A stretch of 64,000 bases of DNA from Acinetobacter genomosp. 15BJ (lineage in GTDB: Bacteria; Pseudomonadota; Gammaproteobacteria; Pseudomonadales; Moraxellaceae): assembly GCF_000400715.1 (NCBI RefSeq), contig NZ_KE007346.1:62001-126000 (forward strand), given 5' to 3'. Made by a program: the position numbers and the translations under genes. Positions 1-9,991 of the stretch are shown piece after piece (within the stretch, counting starts at the first letter, position 1; the number at the start of each line of letters is the position of its first letter). The notes beneath the pieces are model-generated. The model had not been told where the DNA came from, searched no databases, and saw nothing but the letters and a program-made list of their open reading frames with translations.

Positions 1-636
1 TTTATCACTGAGGTTAAAGGAAATATTATGCCAACCTGATTTCCACACCAGCCATAATGCCAGTGCTAACATCACCACATAGACCATTGGACCTGCCCAA
101 TCAATAAATACCTTGATGGTGTCCATGCCTTTCCAGAAAACCAATGCTTGTATCGCCCAGATAAAACCAAAACAGATCCAGCCAATCGTACTTAGACCTG
201 CAAACTCTGTCAGTGTAAGCGGGTGTAAGGCAGGATAGAACTTAAGTAGAATCATCATCAGGGCATTGGATGCCAGCCAGGTTTGAATGCCATACCATGA
301 AACCGCAATCAGGCCACGAATTAAGGCTGGAATATAGGCCCCATAAATCCCGAAGGCTTGGCGAGAGATGACGGCATAGGGAACCCCTGAAATTTGACTG
401 GGTTTTGCGACCAAGTTCGCCGCAACTTGAACAATCACGATACCAATGAGTAAGGCAAGCAGAACTTGCCAGCTGGCAAGACCGAGTGAAAATAAGCTCG
501 CTGCGACCACATAGCCGCCCATACTATGTACATCGGACATCCAAAAGGAAAAGATGTTGTACCAAGTCCAATTTTGTTGAGCAGGGGTGAGATCTTCATT
601 TGAGAGTTTAGGACTATAGTTCTGGTTATCGCTCAT
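1..636 (-). CDS. NCS1-family permease, partial (likely hydantoin/allantoin-type)
   Basis: The N-terminal 212 codons of an inner-membrane nucleobase:cation symporter-1 permease are present; the gene runs off the left edge. The start is the ATG at 634-636 (MSDNQNYSPK). After a short polar N-terminus with the family-typical stretch NWTWYNIFSFW come repeated long hydrophobic segments rich in Gly, Ala and Trp, as in Mhp1-like carriers. NCS1 proteins import uracil, cytosine, allantoin or hydantoins with a cation. The substrate is inferred from the neighbour: a hydantoin racemase is transcribed divergently 192 bp away, and both genes carry the same operator-like palindrome upstream. Family is secure; exact substrate is a guess. 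Confidence 0.85.
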   Translation of the reverse strand, partial: MSDNQNYSPKLSNEDLTPAQQNWTWYNIFSFWMSDVHSMGGYVVAASLFSLGLASWQVLLALLIGIVIVQVAANLVAKPSQISGVPYAVISRQAFGIYGAYIPALIRGLIAVSWYGIQTWLASNALMMILLKFYPALHPLTLTEFAGLSTIGWICFGFIWAIQALVFWKGMDTIKVFIDWAGPMVYVVMLALALWLVWKSGWHNISFNLSDK

Positions 637-656
637 GACGGGTCTTCAAGATAAAC

Positions 657-672
657 AACTGTTCAGACCAGT
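657..672. promoter_or_regulatory. Operator-like palindrome, copy 1 (FCD/GntR type)
   Basis: AACTGTTCAGACCAGT. The inner 15 bases form a palindrome around a central A with one mismatched pair. The core resembles the TGGTCnGACCA half-site arrangement bound by FadR/FCD-type GntR regulators. It sits about 20 bp upstream of the permease start. An identical 16-mer lies at 764-779. The regulator itself is not in this window; assignment to GntR is inference from motif shape. Confidence 0.55.
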
Positions 673-763
673 GATGCATAAATTAAGCCAACTTCTTTTG
701 TTAATTTTTATTTAAGTCTTAATTTTATGATTATATTGATGTTAAAAATTAATTTTAAGTTTT

Positions 764-779
764 AACTGTTCAGACCAGT
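764..779. promoter_or_regulatory. Operator-like palindrome, copy 2 (FCD/GntR type)
   Basis: Exact second copy of the 16-mer found at 657-672, starting 107 bp away (about ten helical turns) and 50 bp upstream of the racemase start. One copy flanks each of the two divergent genes, which fits co-repression by one regulator, possibly through DNA looping. Confidence 0.55.
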
Positions 780-828
780 TGGATTTAAATATGATCAATC
801 TTATTTTTTGAATTAAAAATGTGCAGAA

Positions 829-1542
829 ATGAGAAACGCGACCCGAATTCAAATCATTAATCCAAATACCTGTGTCGAAATGACCACATCGATTGCTGAG
901 GCTGCACGTCAGGTGGCCGCGGCAGATACCGAAATTATCGCCCTGTCTCCTGAGAAAGGGGTGGCATCGATTGAAGGGCATTATGATGAGGCAATGTCTG
1001 CCATTGGAGTGCTGGAGTTAATTCAACAAGGGAAAGCACAGCAGGTAGATGGTCATATTATTGCCTGTTTTGGTGATCCAGCCTTGCATGCAGCAAGAGA
1101 GTTGGCTCAGGCGCCTGTGATTGGTATTGCCGAAGCTGCATTTCACATGGCCAGTTTGGTTGCGACAAAATTTTCGATTGTGACTACTTTAGCCCGAACC
1201 AAAATTATTGCTGAACATTTATTACATCAATATGGATTTGAACGAAAATGTGCACAGATTCGATGCATTGATCTACCTGTATTGGCATTGGAAAATGATA
1301 AGCAAGCGGCGTATGAAAAATTATTAGCGAGTTGTCAGCAAGCTAAAATGCATGATGGGATTGGTGCAATTGTATTGGGCTGTGGTGGTATGGCCGAGAT
1401 GGCAGATCAGGTTAGTCTAGAGTTGGGAATTCCGATTATTGATGGGGTTCGGGCTGCAGTAAAACTGATTGAAAGTTTACATGGTTTAGGTATTCAAACC
1501 AGTAAGTGGGGAGATTATGATTACCCCTTAATAAAAGGATAA
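829..1542 (+). CDS. Asp/Glu/hydantoin racemase family protein (HyuE-like)
   Basis: A 237-residue cofactor-independent racemase. The two catalytic cysteines of the family are visible: C80 in IIACFGDP and C185 in IVLGCGGMAE. The N-terminal strand IQIINPNT and the substrate-loop pattern are typical of hydantoin racemase, which interconverts 5-substituted hydantoin enantiomers so that a stereospecific hydantoinase can use both. Length matches the family. The ATG start has no clear Shine-Dalgarno sequence but no better in-frame start exists. It is divergent from an NCS1 permease and shares its operator, so uptake and racemisation are probably co-induced. No hydantoinase or carbamoylase is visible here. 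An allantoin racemase role is the main alternative. Confidence 0.8.
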   Translation: MRNATRIQIINPNTCVEMTTSIAEAARQVAAADTEIIALSPEKGVASIEGHYDEAMSAIGVLELIQQGKAQQVDGHIIACFGDPALHAARELAQAPVIGIAEAAFHMASLVATKFSIVTTLARTKIIAEHLLHQYGFERKCAQIRCIDLPVLALENDKQAAYEKLLASCQQAKMHDGIGAIVLGCGGMAEMADQVSLELGIPIIDGVRAAVKLIESLHGLGIQTSKWGDYDYPLIKG

Positions 1543-1614
1543 TTCAGTGCAACAGCTTGTGAAAATATAGATTATGTAGTCTGTTTAAGTTCGGATTCGC
1601 TTTGACGTCCATAC

Positions 1615-1643
1615 AAAAATGCCAGCATTTCGCTGGCATTTTT
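1615..1643. terminator. Bidirectional intrinsic terminator between racemase and secF
   Basis: A perfect 12-bp stem (AAAAATGCCAGC / GCTGGCATTTTT) with a 5-nt loop lies between the convergent 3' ends of the racemase gene and secF. A/T tracts on both sides allow it to work in both directions. Confidence 0.85.
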
Positions 1644-1662
1644 AGTTTCAAGAAGAACAGAT

Positions 1663-2631
1663 TTAAGGAATCTGATCTTCTTCAAATTCAGGTTTAACTT
1701 GAACAATAAAGTCCTGACGATTCAGACCACGCCATAAAGCGTATGCTGTACCGATATAGATCGATGAGTAGGTACCAACAAAGATACCGACAAACATTGC
1801 CATAGAGAACCAGTGTAAGCCATCACCGCCTAAGAACATCATGGCAAGGACCACGAGTAATAGGGTCATCGAGGTGTGAATGGTACGACGTAAGGTTTCT
1901 GTCAAGGCGATGTCTACGATTTCACGAGGGCTTGCACCGCGAATCTTACGGAAGTTTTCACGGATACGGTCCGATACAACGATGTTATCGTTGAGCGAGA
2001 AACCAATCACAGCAAGCACAGCCGCAAGTACGGTTAAGTCGAATGGCCATTGGAACAGTGCAAAGGCACCAAAAATGATGATAATGTCATGGAATAATGA
2101 CATTACAGCACCGACAGCCATTTTAAACTCAAAGCGAATGGTGACGTAGATCAACATTAAGATCAATGCCAGTGCAACGGCGCCCGCAGAGCGTACATAG
2201 AGCTCATTACCAACCGCACCACCAACTGAGTCCACTTTGTGAACTTCTACTGTGTTATTTGGTAATTGAACCGCTTTAGTGATGCTATTGCTCAGGTCTT
2301 CAACATTCAGGTCTTCTTGTACTGGCATACGTACGATGAGGTCAGTACTACTGCCTAAAGTTTGTACCACAGCATCTTTAAATCCTGCACGATCGAGTGC
2401 TTGAACCACTTGAGCAGGTTGAACACCTTGCTTGTAGTTTAATTCAGCCGAGATACCACCAGTAAAGTCCAAACCAAGATTTAGACCTTTAGTTACGATA
2501 AAGAAGATACTGGCAATGGTAATCAGGATCGAGAAGATGGCCGCAGGTGTGGCAATCTTCATGAATGGGATGATTTTTAGATCATCTGGGCGACCGTATT
2601 GCTTTGAGTCTTGTTGAGTCAGATCAGTCAT
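1663..2631 (-). CDS. secF: Protein translocase subunit SecF
   Basis: SecF, 322 residues, is an inner-membrane RND-type subunit. With SecD it uses the proton motive force to pull preproteins through SecYEG from the periplasmic side. A cytoplasmic N-tail is followed by TM1 (about 28-47), then the conserved GLNLGLDFTGG (49-59), a periplasmic domain, and a C-terminal bundle of five TM segments, giving six in all. The start is supported by a GGAGA sequence just upstream. secD ends 10 bp upstream, so the two are co-transcribed. Standard length; no anomalies. Confidence 0.97.
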   Translation of the reverse strand: MTDLTQQDSKQYGRPDDLKIIPFMKIATPAAIFSILITIASIFFIVTKGLNLGLDFTGGISAELNYKQGVQPAQVVQALDRAGFKDAVVQTLGSSTDLIVRMPVQEDLNVEDLSNSITKAVQLPNNTVEVHKVDSVGGAVGNELYVRSAGAVALALILMLIYVTIRFEFKMAVGAVMSLFHDIIIIFGAFALFQWPFDLTVLAAVLAVIGFSLNDNIVVSDRIRENFRKIRGASPREIVDIALTETLRRTIHTSMTLLLVVLAMMFLGGDGLHWFSMAMFVGIFVGTYSSIYIGTAYALWRGLNRQDFIVQVKPEFEEDQIP

Positions 2632-2641
2632 GTCAATCTCC

Positions 2642-4543
2642 TTAAATACTCAACTTGTTCAAATTACGGCGTTTGCCATAAATGAGCTGTACGATTGCAC
2701 GGGTTACTGTAATTGCAGTAAACATCGAACAAATAATACCAATCATCAAGGTTACAGCGAAGCCTTTGATCGGACCTGTACCAATCGCGAATAAAATAAA
2801 CGCAACAATGAACGTGGTTAAGTTCGAGTCAAGAATGGTGTTATAGGCTCGATCATAACCTGCGACAATCGCCTGTTTTGGCGAGGCGCCCCAGAGCATT
2901 TCCTCTCGTATTCGTTCACAGATCAGTACGTTGGCATCGACCGCCATACCAATGGTAATCACGATACCCGCAATACCTGGCAGGGTAAGGGAAGCCCCAA
3001 TCCAAGACATCACGGTTAAGATCATGGCAAGGTTGAAGACCAAGGCAAAGTTCGCAATTAAACCGAACAAACGGAAGAACACGACCATCCAGATCGCAAC
3101 CAACAAGAAGCCGATTTGGGTAGATAATACACCCTTATCAATGTTTTCTTGACCTAGGCTTGGACCCACGACACGTTCTTCAACGAAGTACATTGGTGCA
3201 GCCAAAGCACCCGCACGAAGCATCAAGGCAAGCTCAGCCGCTTCTTGTGGTGAATCTAGACCAGTAATACGGAATTGTGAGCCCAATACCGCTTGGATCG
3301 TCGCAGCGTTGATCACTACAGATTCGGTATATGGGGTACGAACTTCTGTTTGAACACCTGTGTTTGGATCAGCAACATAAGAGATCTTTTGTTTATTTTC
3401 GATAAACAAGACCGCCATACGTTTACCTACAGCACCACGTGTTGCATCAGCCATGAGCTTACCGCCCGAAGAGTCTAGGGTGATGTTTACTTCTGCACCA
3501 CCAGAATCTTGGCTAAAGCCAGAACTTGCATTTTGAACACGTTCACCTGTCAGAATACGGTTACGTTGTAACAGTAATTGACGACCACTATCTAAAGACT
3601 GATAAGCAAACACTTCAGTCCCCGGAGGAAGGGGTTGACCATTATATTTACCCGTATATGGGTCAATATATTGATCATTACTGTCCGCAACCAAACGGAA
3701 CTCTAAGTTCGCGGTACGACCCAAGACACGTTTTGCTTCAGCGGTATCTTGTACACCCGGTAATTCAACCACAATACGGTTGCTACCTTGCGTTTGTACC
3801 AGTGCTTCAGCCACACCGAGTTCGTTAATACGGTTACGTAAAGTGGTTAAGTTTTGGTTGACTGCATAAGATTGAATTTCCTGACGACGAGTGTCGGTAT
3901 AATTCAGTCTTAAGGTTGCACCAGATGAGGTTGCAACCGCCTGCTGAGTAAATTCATTGCCATTACGACGTAAAAAATCGGCCGCTGCATCACGGTCTGC
4001 ATTGCTGGCAAACTGAACGGTAATGGTATTGTTATTTAAAGCAAGGTTGTTAAATTTGATTTTGTTATCACGGAATTGACGACGCAAATCAGTCGCAGAT
4101 GTTTCCATACGCTGACTAATTGCTTTATCCATGTCGACTTCGAGCAAGAAGTGTACACCGCCACGTAAGTCCAAACCGAGTTTCATCGGTTTTGCCCCGA
4201 TCTTTTGCAACCATTCTGGTGTGGTCGGCGCAAGGTTGAGGGCAACTACATAGTCATCACCTAAATCACGGCGTAATACTTCTTTGGCTTTTAACTGTTC
4301 TTCAGAAGAGTTTAAGCGTAATAAGGCCGCGTTGTTGGTAAAGCTATTGTCGTGACTGCTTATGTTGGCAGTTTTTAAAATCTGCTCAGCTTTTTGCACG
4401 ATCGTCTGATCAATTTTGGTGCCTGCTTTTGCCCCAGAAATTTGGACAGCAGGTTCATCTGGATACAGACTTGGAAGTGCATATAACGTACTGATCACAA
4501 GTACCACAAGGATCAGTAAATATTTCCATGCAGGGTAACGCAT
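2642..4543 (-). CDS. secD: Protein translocase subunit SecD
   Basis: SecD, 633 residues, partners SecF in the auxiliary translocase complex. It has an N-terminal TM (about 8-24), the hallmark LGLDLRGG (122-129), a long periplasmic region with P1 and base subdomains, and a C-terminal five-TM RND-like domain containing GIAGIVITIGMAVDANVLI. Length is close to E. coli SecD. It lies directly upstream of secF and downstream of yajC. A hairpin with a T-run separates it from yajC, so its expression relative to yajC may be reduced or independently driven. Confidence 0.97.
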   Translation of the reverse strand: MRYPAWKYLLILVVLVISTLYALPSLYPDEPAVQISGAKAGTKIDQTIVQKAEQILKTANISSHDNSFTNNAALLRLNSSEEQLKAKEVLRRDLGDDYVVALNLAPTTPEWLQKIGAKPMKLGLDLRGGVHFLLEVDMDKAISQRMETSATDLRRQFRDNKIKFNNLALNNNTITVQFASNADRDAAADFLRRNGNEFTQQAVATSSGATLRLNYTDTRRQEIQSYAVNQNLTTLRNRINELGVAEALVQTQGSNRIVVELPGVQDTAEAKRVLGRTANLEFRLVADSNDQYIDPYTGKYNGQPLPPGTEVFAYQSLDSGRQLLLQRNRILTGERVQNASSGFSQDSGGAEVNITLDSSGGKLMADATRGAVGKRMAVLFIENKQKISYVADPNTGVQTEVRTPYTESVVINAATIQAVLGSQFRITGLDSPQEAAELALMLRAGALAAPMYFVEERVVGPSLGQENIDKGVLSTQIGFLLVAIWMVVFFRLFGLIANFALVFNLAMILTVMSWIGASLTLPGIAGIVITIGMAVDANVLICERIREEMLWGASPKQAIVAGYDRAYNTILDSNLTTFIVAFILFAIGTGPIKGFAVTLMIGIICSMFTAITVTRAIVQLIYGKRRNLNKLSI

Positions 4544-4565
4544 TCGCTTTCTTCTTAAATGAAAA

Positions 4566-4585
4566 AGTCGTGCTGAGGCACGACT
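4566..4585 (-). terminator. Hairpin with T-run between yajC and secD
   Basis: Perfect 8-bp stem AGTCGTGC / GCACGACT with a 4-nt loop. Read on the minus strand it follows the yajC stop and is succeeded by TTTTT, so it has the form of an intrinsic terminator inside the yajC-secD-secF gene string. Confidence 0.6.
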
Positions 4586-4594
4586 ATTTTATGA

Positions 4595-4924
4595 TTAAAG
4601 GTTATTTAATGTGCCTTCAGGTAATACTGAAATGACACTCGCACGTTGGATTTTTACCTCAACACCGCGAGTGAGTTCAACTACTGCAAAGTCACCTTCA
4701 AGCTTGGTAATTCTCCCCATTAAACCACCAGCAAACACGATTTCACTGCCTACACCCAAGCTTTCGATTAAAGAACGGTGTTCTTTAGCACGTTTTGCCT
4801 GAGGTCTCCAGATCAAGAAATAGAAGATTGCGATGAATACCGCGATCATCAATAAGTTTGCCATGAGGCTTGGACCTTGTGTCGCAGCTGGAGCCGCGTG
4901 AGCAGTAGAGATGAAAAAACTCAT
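4595..4924 (-). CDS. yajC: Preprotein translocase accessory subunit YajC
   Basis: YajC, 109 residues, is a single-pass inner-membrane protein of the SecDF-YajC complex. A short periplasmic N-terminus is followed by one TM (about 22-40, LLMIAVFIAIFYFLIW), the conserved RPQAKR boundary and a soluble C-terminal domain (VGSEIVFAGGLMGRI). It follows tgt by about 110 bp in the tgt-yajC-secD-secF order seen in most gammaproteobacteria. Confidence 0.95.
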   Translation of the reverse strand: MSFFISTAHAAPAATQGPSLMANLLMIAVFIAIFYFLIWRPQAKRAKEHRSLIESLGVGSEIVFAGGLMGRITKLEGDFAVVELTRGVEVKIQRASVISVLPEGTLNNL

Positions 4925-5032
4925 TTCGATTTCCTAAAATTAAAAGGCAAAAAATTAACAATAAATTCCAATTCGTTTTGCAATGTACCTTGTCTTGCGA
5001 TCAGGCGCAAATCTTGATGCAAATCGTTCCGC

Positions 5033-6256
<1,224 letters not shown>

Positions 6257-6308
6257 TTATGGCGTGTAGTTCTACTACTAAATGTAGCCATAACCAAAAA
6301 ATAATAAT

Positions 6309-6340
6309 CTCCCCTAACCCCTCTTTAAAAAGAGGGGGAT
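6309..6340 (-). repeat. Interspersed palindromic repeat, copy A
   Basis: Read on the minus strand this is CCCCCTCTTT, a short spacer, AAAGAGGGG, then TTAGGGGAGATT. A closely matching element lies at 40607-40644 in the opposite orientation. The CCCCTCTTT/AAAGAGGGG arms form a hairpin. Such elements are dispersed in Acinetobacter intergenic spaces; function is unknown. Confidence 0.6.
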
Positions 6341-6373
6341 AAAAGGCAATATTATCTGACGATAAATTCAAAT

Positions 6374-6431
6374 GCTCCCTCCTTTTTTAAAAGGTGAGCT
6401 GCGGTTGTAGCAGCGCAAGGGAGGGGGATTT
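6374..6431. repeat. Related interspersed palindromic element
   Basis: GCTCCCTCC...GGGAGGGGGATTT arms flank an internal stem (gctgcggttgtagcagc). It appears to be a longer relative of the adjacent repeat at 6309-6340, arranged in tandem with it. Confidence 0.4.
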
Positions 6432-6515
6432 AAGAGGTAAGATAGTAAATCTAAAGCATCAAACCGAATGATTTTCCACTTATAAAAATGAACTACAGTG
6501 ATCAGTACTAAAGCA

Positions 6516-7085
6516 CTAAAAATTCGGCTTATAGTCAAAGTTTTCAGTCGCCAGATTATCCTTAAACGGGCGAATGGCTTTCTTCGATAAAGTTAGTGTG
6601 TTGATCAGGTTGTTCGGGAACACTTCGATTTGGTTATTAAATAGTTCCACGTTGCGGTTAAAAATAGTGATGGCCGCACCAACATTTTCATTTTGTTCCT
6701 GAATATCATCCATCATCTTGCTATACAGCGCATCGGCTTTCAGTTCAGGATAATTTTCTACTACCACATTCAAGCTACGAATCAGTTCCTTACTCATTTT
6801 CTCAATCTGTTGTAACTGAGAAATATCCGTGTCATTCACATTCAGGTTGAGAATCTGCTGACGCAACTCAGTGACTTTTTCCAGTGTGGATTTTTCAAAC
6901 TGGGTATATTGATCCAGCGTTGCTTCCAAGGCTTCTAGTGTCTTTACTTTTTGACGTTCGAAGTTGGCCACTTCTGACCAAGCACGTTTGGTGGCATTAA
7001 AATAGCGTACGATGTTGTTGCGGATAGAAACGCCCCATACGATCAGTACCACAAAAATCCCCAAAAAGATCAGTAAACCTGTCAT
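6516..7085 (-). CDS. lemA: LemA family protein
   Basis: LemA-family protein, 189 residues. One N-terminal TM anchor (about 3-22, GLLIFLGIFVVLIVWGVSI) is followed by a long alpha-helical domain with the family pattern NIVRYFNATKRAWSEV and a C-terminal NRNVELFNNQIEVFPN motif. LemA proteins are conserved but poorly understood, often linked to membrane-associated proteolysis or stress. The gene lies 31 bp downstream of a two-TM protein gene, with which it is probably co-transcribed. Family assignment is firm; molecular function is unknown. Confidence 0.9.
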   Translation of the reverse strand: MTGLLIFLGIFVVLIVWGVSIRNNIVRYFNATKRAWSEVANFERQKVKTLEALEATLDQYTQFEKSTLEKVTELRQQILNLNVNDTDISQLQQIEKMSKELIRSLNVVVENYPELKADALYSKMMDDIQEQNENVGAAITIFNRNVELFNNQIEVFPNNLINTLTLSKKAIRPFKDNLATENFDYKPNF

Positions 7086-7116
7086 CGCTATTCCCCTTAT
7101 TGTTATCGCTAAATGA

Positions 7117-8145
7117 TTAGCTAATTAAATTCAGCATGAGTTGTTGAAACTTTTGATATTGCGGCATGGTCATGGTTCTTAAATGTCCACGTAATGCTGG
7201 AATATCTTGTATTTCACTGCGTTTACTGGCGGTTTGGAAAAGATTTTGTTCGCCTACGTAACACATGATTTGCTCTTCATGATGATAAATTAAATCACCT
7301 GTAAAATGTTGAAAAAAATCATGTAACTTTAAGGTCAGGCTAGGGCTCACCTCTTTTGCGAGTCGGTGTTGATCTAAGCCAAAAATATTCAATTCTTGGT
7401 TAATCAAAATATCGCTGCTTTGCCATGAACTGGTGTAAGGCTCAAAAAAACGAGAACGTTGATTGCTTACAGCAATACCTAAGGCTGGCATTTGAAAAAT
7501 AAACGCGCCCCATAAATCTTTATGGATTTCTTTAACGATTTTTTTATCGCTGCTCTGATCCTGAAGGATCGGCATTTCACTGACATAGTGATATTGAAAT
7601 AGCAGTACTTGGTGGGTTGTGTTGCCATCATCCCACGTGGTCGACGCGTATTGGGTAATCTCGTTAGCTTCATTGCCGCGATTGAATAAGGGGAAATGTT
7701 GCTTTAGTTTGCTGATGACCAAAAGTGGCTGCGCTTGAATGGGTAAATAAGCAGGCAATTGTTGGAACTGCAAACCATAGCGTAATACCGTCATACGTTC
7801 TTCTAAATAATGAATGACGCGTGTTAATGGCTCTTGTGGTTCATAGAGCAAATAGGCCAGAAAACCTGTCAAAAATGCGCCTAGTAAACTCCAGATGTAT
7901 TGAATATGTGGATGGAGAAAATAACCAAACACCAAGGTGCCAACACTAATTATACCCAGTAAGTAGGGTAGCACATTAAAAAAACGTAGACTATGATCGT
8001 CACGCCACGGGTGCAAAGCATCTAGCAAAGCTTGATCACTATGGGACTTTTGTCCAGCTTCCCACAGCCGAGCAATATTGTGAAAAACCTGCGCATTTTT
8101 TTTACGTCTGATATGCAGCGCTTGTTGTACAGTGTCGATTGGCAT
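7117..8145 (-). CDS. Membrane protein of unknown function paired with LemA
   Basis: A 342-residue protein with two TM segments in a hairpin (about 57-76 and 83-101), a soluble N-terminal helix and a large cytoplasmic C-terminal domain. I recognise no catalytic motif. It resembles, in architecture only, the DUF3137-type partners often encoded beside lemA. The ATG start (MPIDTVQQ) is the first in frame and the stop lies 31 bp from lemA, so the two form an operon. A joint envelope role with LemA is inferred from linkage only. Confidence 0.6.
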   Translation of the reverse strand: MPIDTVQQALHIRRKKNAQVFHNIARLWEAGQKSHSDQALLDALHPWRDDHSLRFFNVLPYLLGIISVGTLVFGYFLHPHIQYIWSLLGAFLTGFLAYLLYEPQEPLTRVIHYLEERMTVLRYGLQFQQLPAYLPIQAQPLLVISKLKQHFPLFNRGNEANEITQYASTTWDDGNTTHQVLLFQYHYVSEMPILQDQSSDKKIVKEIHKDLWGAFIFQMPALGIAVSNQRSRFFEPYTSSWQSSDILINQELNIFGLDQHRLAKEVSPSLTLKLHDFFQHFTGDLIYHHEEQIMCYVGEQNLFQTASKRSEIQDIPALRGHLRTMTMPQYQKFQQLMLNLIS

Positions 8146-8323
8146 GGAAATAATCGTTTCATTATAATGGGTTGGTCTTGTTTGAATTATGCTTTAAATT
8201 TCAGAAACTAAGAAGTCTATAATCTGAATCTAGTTGAGTTTTATTATTTTGAATGAATGACTTCTACCAAAACATTTTATTGAGAAAATCGACTAAACCG
8301 TAATTTAGTCGATTAATCACTTT

Positions 8324-9361
8324 TTAAGCGTCGAGCTTATCTACCAACATTGCATCGCCATAACTAAAAAAGCGATAACGTTGTTCAACTGCATGGGTAT
8401 AAGCAGCCAAGATATTGTCACGATTGGAAAGTGCTGAAACCAACATCAGTAAGGTCGATTCAGGTAAATGGAAGTTGGTAATCAAACGATCCACGATACA
8501 GAATTGATAACCTGGATAGATAAAGATTTGGGTATCACCTGTCCACGCTGCAATTTTGCCTTGATTGGCTTGCGCTGCACTTTCTAAAGCACGGGTCGCC
8601 GTGGTTCCCACCGCAATGACTTTATTGCCACGCGCTTTGGTTGCCAAAATCAAGTCAATGGTCGCTTGTGGAACATCACACCATTCACTGTGCATAATGT
8701 GATTGGTAATGTCTGTGGTACGCACAGGCATAAAAGTCCCCGCACCGACATGTAGTGTGACAAAGGTTTTTTGCACGCCTTTAGCAGCTAATTTTTCTAA
8801 TAAGCCTTGGTCGAAATGCAGACTAGCTGTTGGTGCAGCAACACTGGCAATTTTTTCAGGGTCGTGGAACACGGTTTGATAACGCTCAGTATCAATCTCT
8901 TCGGCTTCACGGTTGAAATAAGGTGGAATCGGGAGTTGACCGTATTGATCCAGTACCGACAAAATTGGTTGTGAAAACTTCACCACAAACAGATTTTCAT
9001 GGCGACCTTGCACGGTGACAGGTACTGCATCTTCACCGATATACAGTTCTGCGCCTGCTTTAGGTGAGTTGCTTGATTTGATATGGCAATGAGCCGTGTG
9101 GGTATCCAACATGCGTTCAACCAGAACTTCGATTGCTCCGCCTGTCGCACGTTTGCCTTTTAAGCGTGCTTTCATGACTTTGGTGTCATTCAGTACCAGC
9201 AAATCACCGTCTTCAAGTAGATCGAGAATATCGGTAAAGGCATGGTCGTGATATTGACCTTGTGCATCGATATGCAGTAGGCGAGAGGCGCTACGGCTGT
9301 CTAATGGATAGCGAGCAATAAGTTCATCGGGGAGATCAAACGAAAAGTCGGAGAGTTGCAT
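8324..9361 (-). CDS. queA: S-adenosylmethionine:tRNA ribosyltransferase-isomerase
   Basis: QueA, 345 residues, transfers and isomerises the ribosyl group of SAM onto preQ1-34 in tRNA to give epoxyqueuosine. Family landmarks: N-terminal [20 protein letters not shown], the [14 protein letters not shown] segment, [13 protein letters not shown], and [10 protein letters not shown] near the C-terminus. A reading frame extends six codons upstream (MQCFRC), but MQLSDF aligns with the start of known QueA proteins, so 9361 was chosen. It works with Tgt encoded at 5033-6163. Confidence 0.95.
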   Translation of the reverse strand: MQLSDFSFDLPDELIARYPLDSRSASRLLHIDAQGQYHDHAFTDILDLLEDGDLLVLNDTKVMKARLKGKRATGGAIEVLVERMLDTHTAHCHIKSSNSPKAGAELYIGEDAVPVTVQGRHENLFVVKFSQPILSVLDQYGQLPIPPYFNREAEEIDTERYQTVFHDPEKIASVAAPTASLHFDQGLLEKLAAKGVQKTFVTLHVGAGTFMPVRTTDITNHIMHSEWCDVPQATIDLILATKARGNKVIAVGTTATRALESAAQANQGKIAAWTGDTQIFIYPGYQFCIVDRLITNFHLPESTLLMLVSALSNRDNILAAYTHAVEQRYRFFSYGDAMLVDKLDA

Positions 9362-9541
9362 ACATCTAAAACATTGCAAAAATTGGGCGTAGTATAGTCT
9401 TTTTTGTGTTTTCTCGCTGAGTTCGCGTGCTTATTGATAGAAAAATATCTGAATGATTTAAAAGTGAGCAATAAGCGTGAGTTAGTGTTTGACAATAAAA
9501 TCAAACAGGTTATTATACGCAACACAAAGCATCGCACTCTT

Positions 9542-9628
9542 CCCGAGGTGGTGAAATTGGTAGACGCGGCGGACTCAAAATCCGCTGTCAGAGATGACGT
9601 GTCGGTTCGAGTCCGACCCTCGGGACCA
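9542..9628 (+). tRNA. tRNA-Leu (CAA anticodon)
   Basis: 87-nt class II tRNA. The acceptor stem CCCGAGG pairs with CCTCGGG and is followed by discriminator A and an encoded CCA. The anticodon stem GCGGA/TCCGC encloses the loop CTCAAAA, so the anticodon is CAA (reads UUG). There is a long variable arm typical of tRNA-Leu and a TPsiC loop GGTTCGAGTCC. A decayed prophage patch begins directly downstream, consistent with tRNA genes being integration sites. Confidence 0.95.
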
Positions 9629-9652
9629 AGCGAAAGCTTAACCAGATTATTC

Positions 9653-9690
9653 AAACCCCCAAGCCTTATATATCAAAGGCTTGGGGGTTT
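9653..9690 (+). terminator. Intrinsic terminator after tRNA-Leu
   Basis: Long 15-bp stem AAACCCCCAAGCCTT / AAGGCTTGGGGGTTT around a loop of about 8 nt, followed by a T-rich stretch, 24 nt after the tRNA 3' end. Confidence 0.85.
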
Positions 9691-9871
9691 GTTGTTTTTG
9701 GCGTTTGCATTTTTTTTGGGTGTTTCTAGGGTTTTTCGGATATATATTTCCACACATTTTCCACATTTAATTTTTTGCGGATTTATTTTAGGGAATTAGG
9801 GGCTTGGTGCAGATATGAGTTTGTCTGTTTATCAGCAAGCGAATGGCTCTTGGCCAGCTGATTTGCGAGTT
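9691..9871. other. Short non-coding or decayed patch next to phage remnants
   Basis: No intact gene is seen. A plus-strand reading from an ATG at 9816 gives a coding-looking start (MSLSVYQQANGSWPADLRVL) that does not continue into a recognisable protein and overlaps the gpW remnant on the other strand. It may be another broken phage gene. Confidence 0.3.
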
Positions 9872-9988
9872 TTAAATGTTTGTTGCAGCAAAGTTAGAAA
9901 AACAAAAAACAGAAGTGCTGAAATGGGCGAAGTCTTGATCCTCGTCATCAGTAATGTTTAAACCAGTTAATCTCGACATTCCTTTCAT
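9872..9988 (-). pseudogene. Remnant of P2-type baseplate protein W
   Basis: Starting 3 nt after the gpV stop, the minus strand encodes MKGMSRLTGLNITDD and then leaves any recognisable sequence, ending after 38 codons. P2-like phages place W (gp25-like baseplate protein, about 115 residues) directly after V, and the first 15 residues look like a W start. The gene is therefore cut off soon after its start, marking one edge of the prophage deletion. The W identity rests on position and this short match. Confidence 0.4.
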
Positions 9989-9991
9989 TTG

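Noticed and set aside
9301..9654. 117-codon minus-strand frame across the tRNA-Leu gene
   Set aside because: Covers the tRNA and overlaps queA; a structured RNA explains the sequence.
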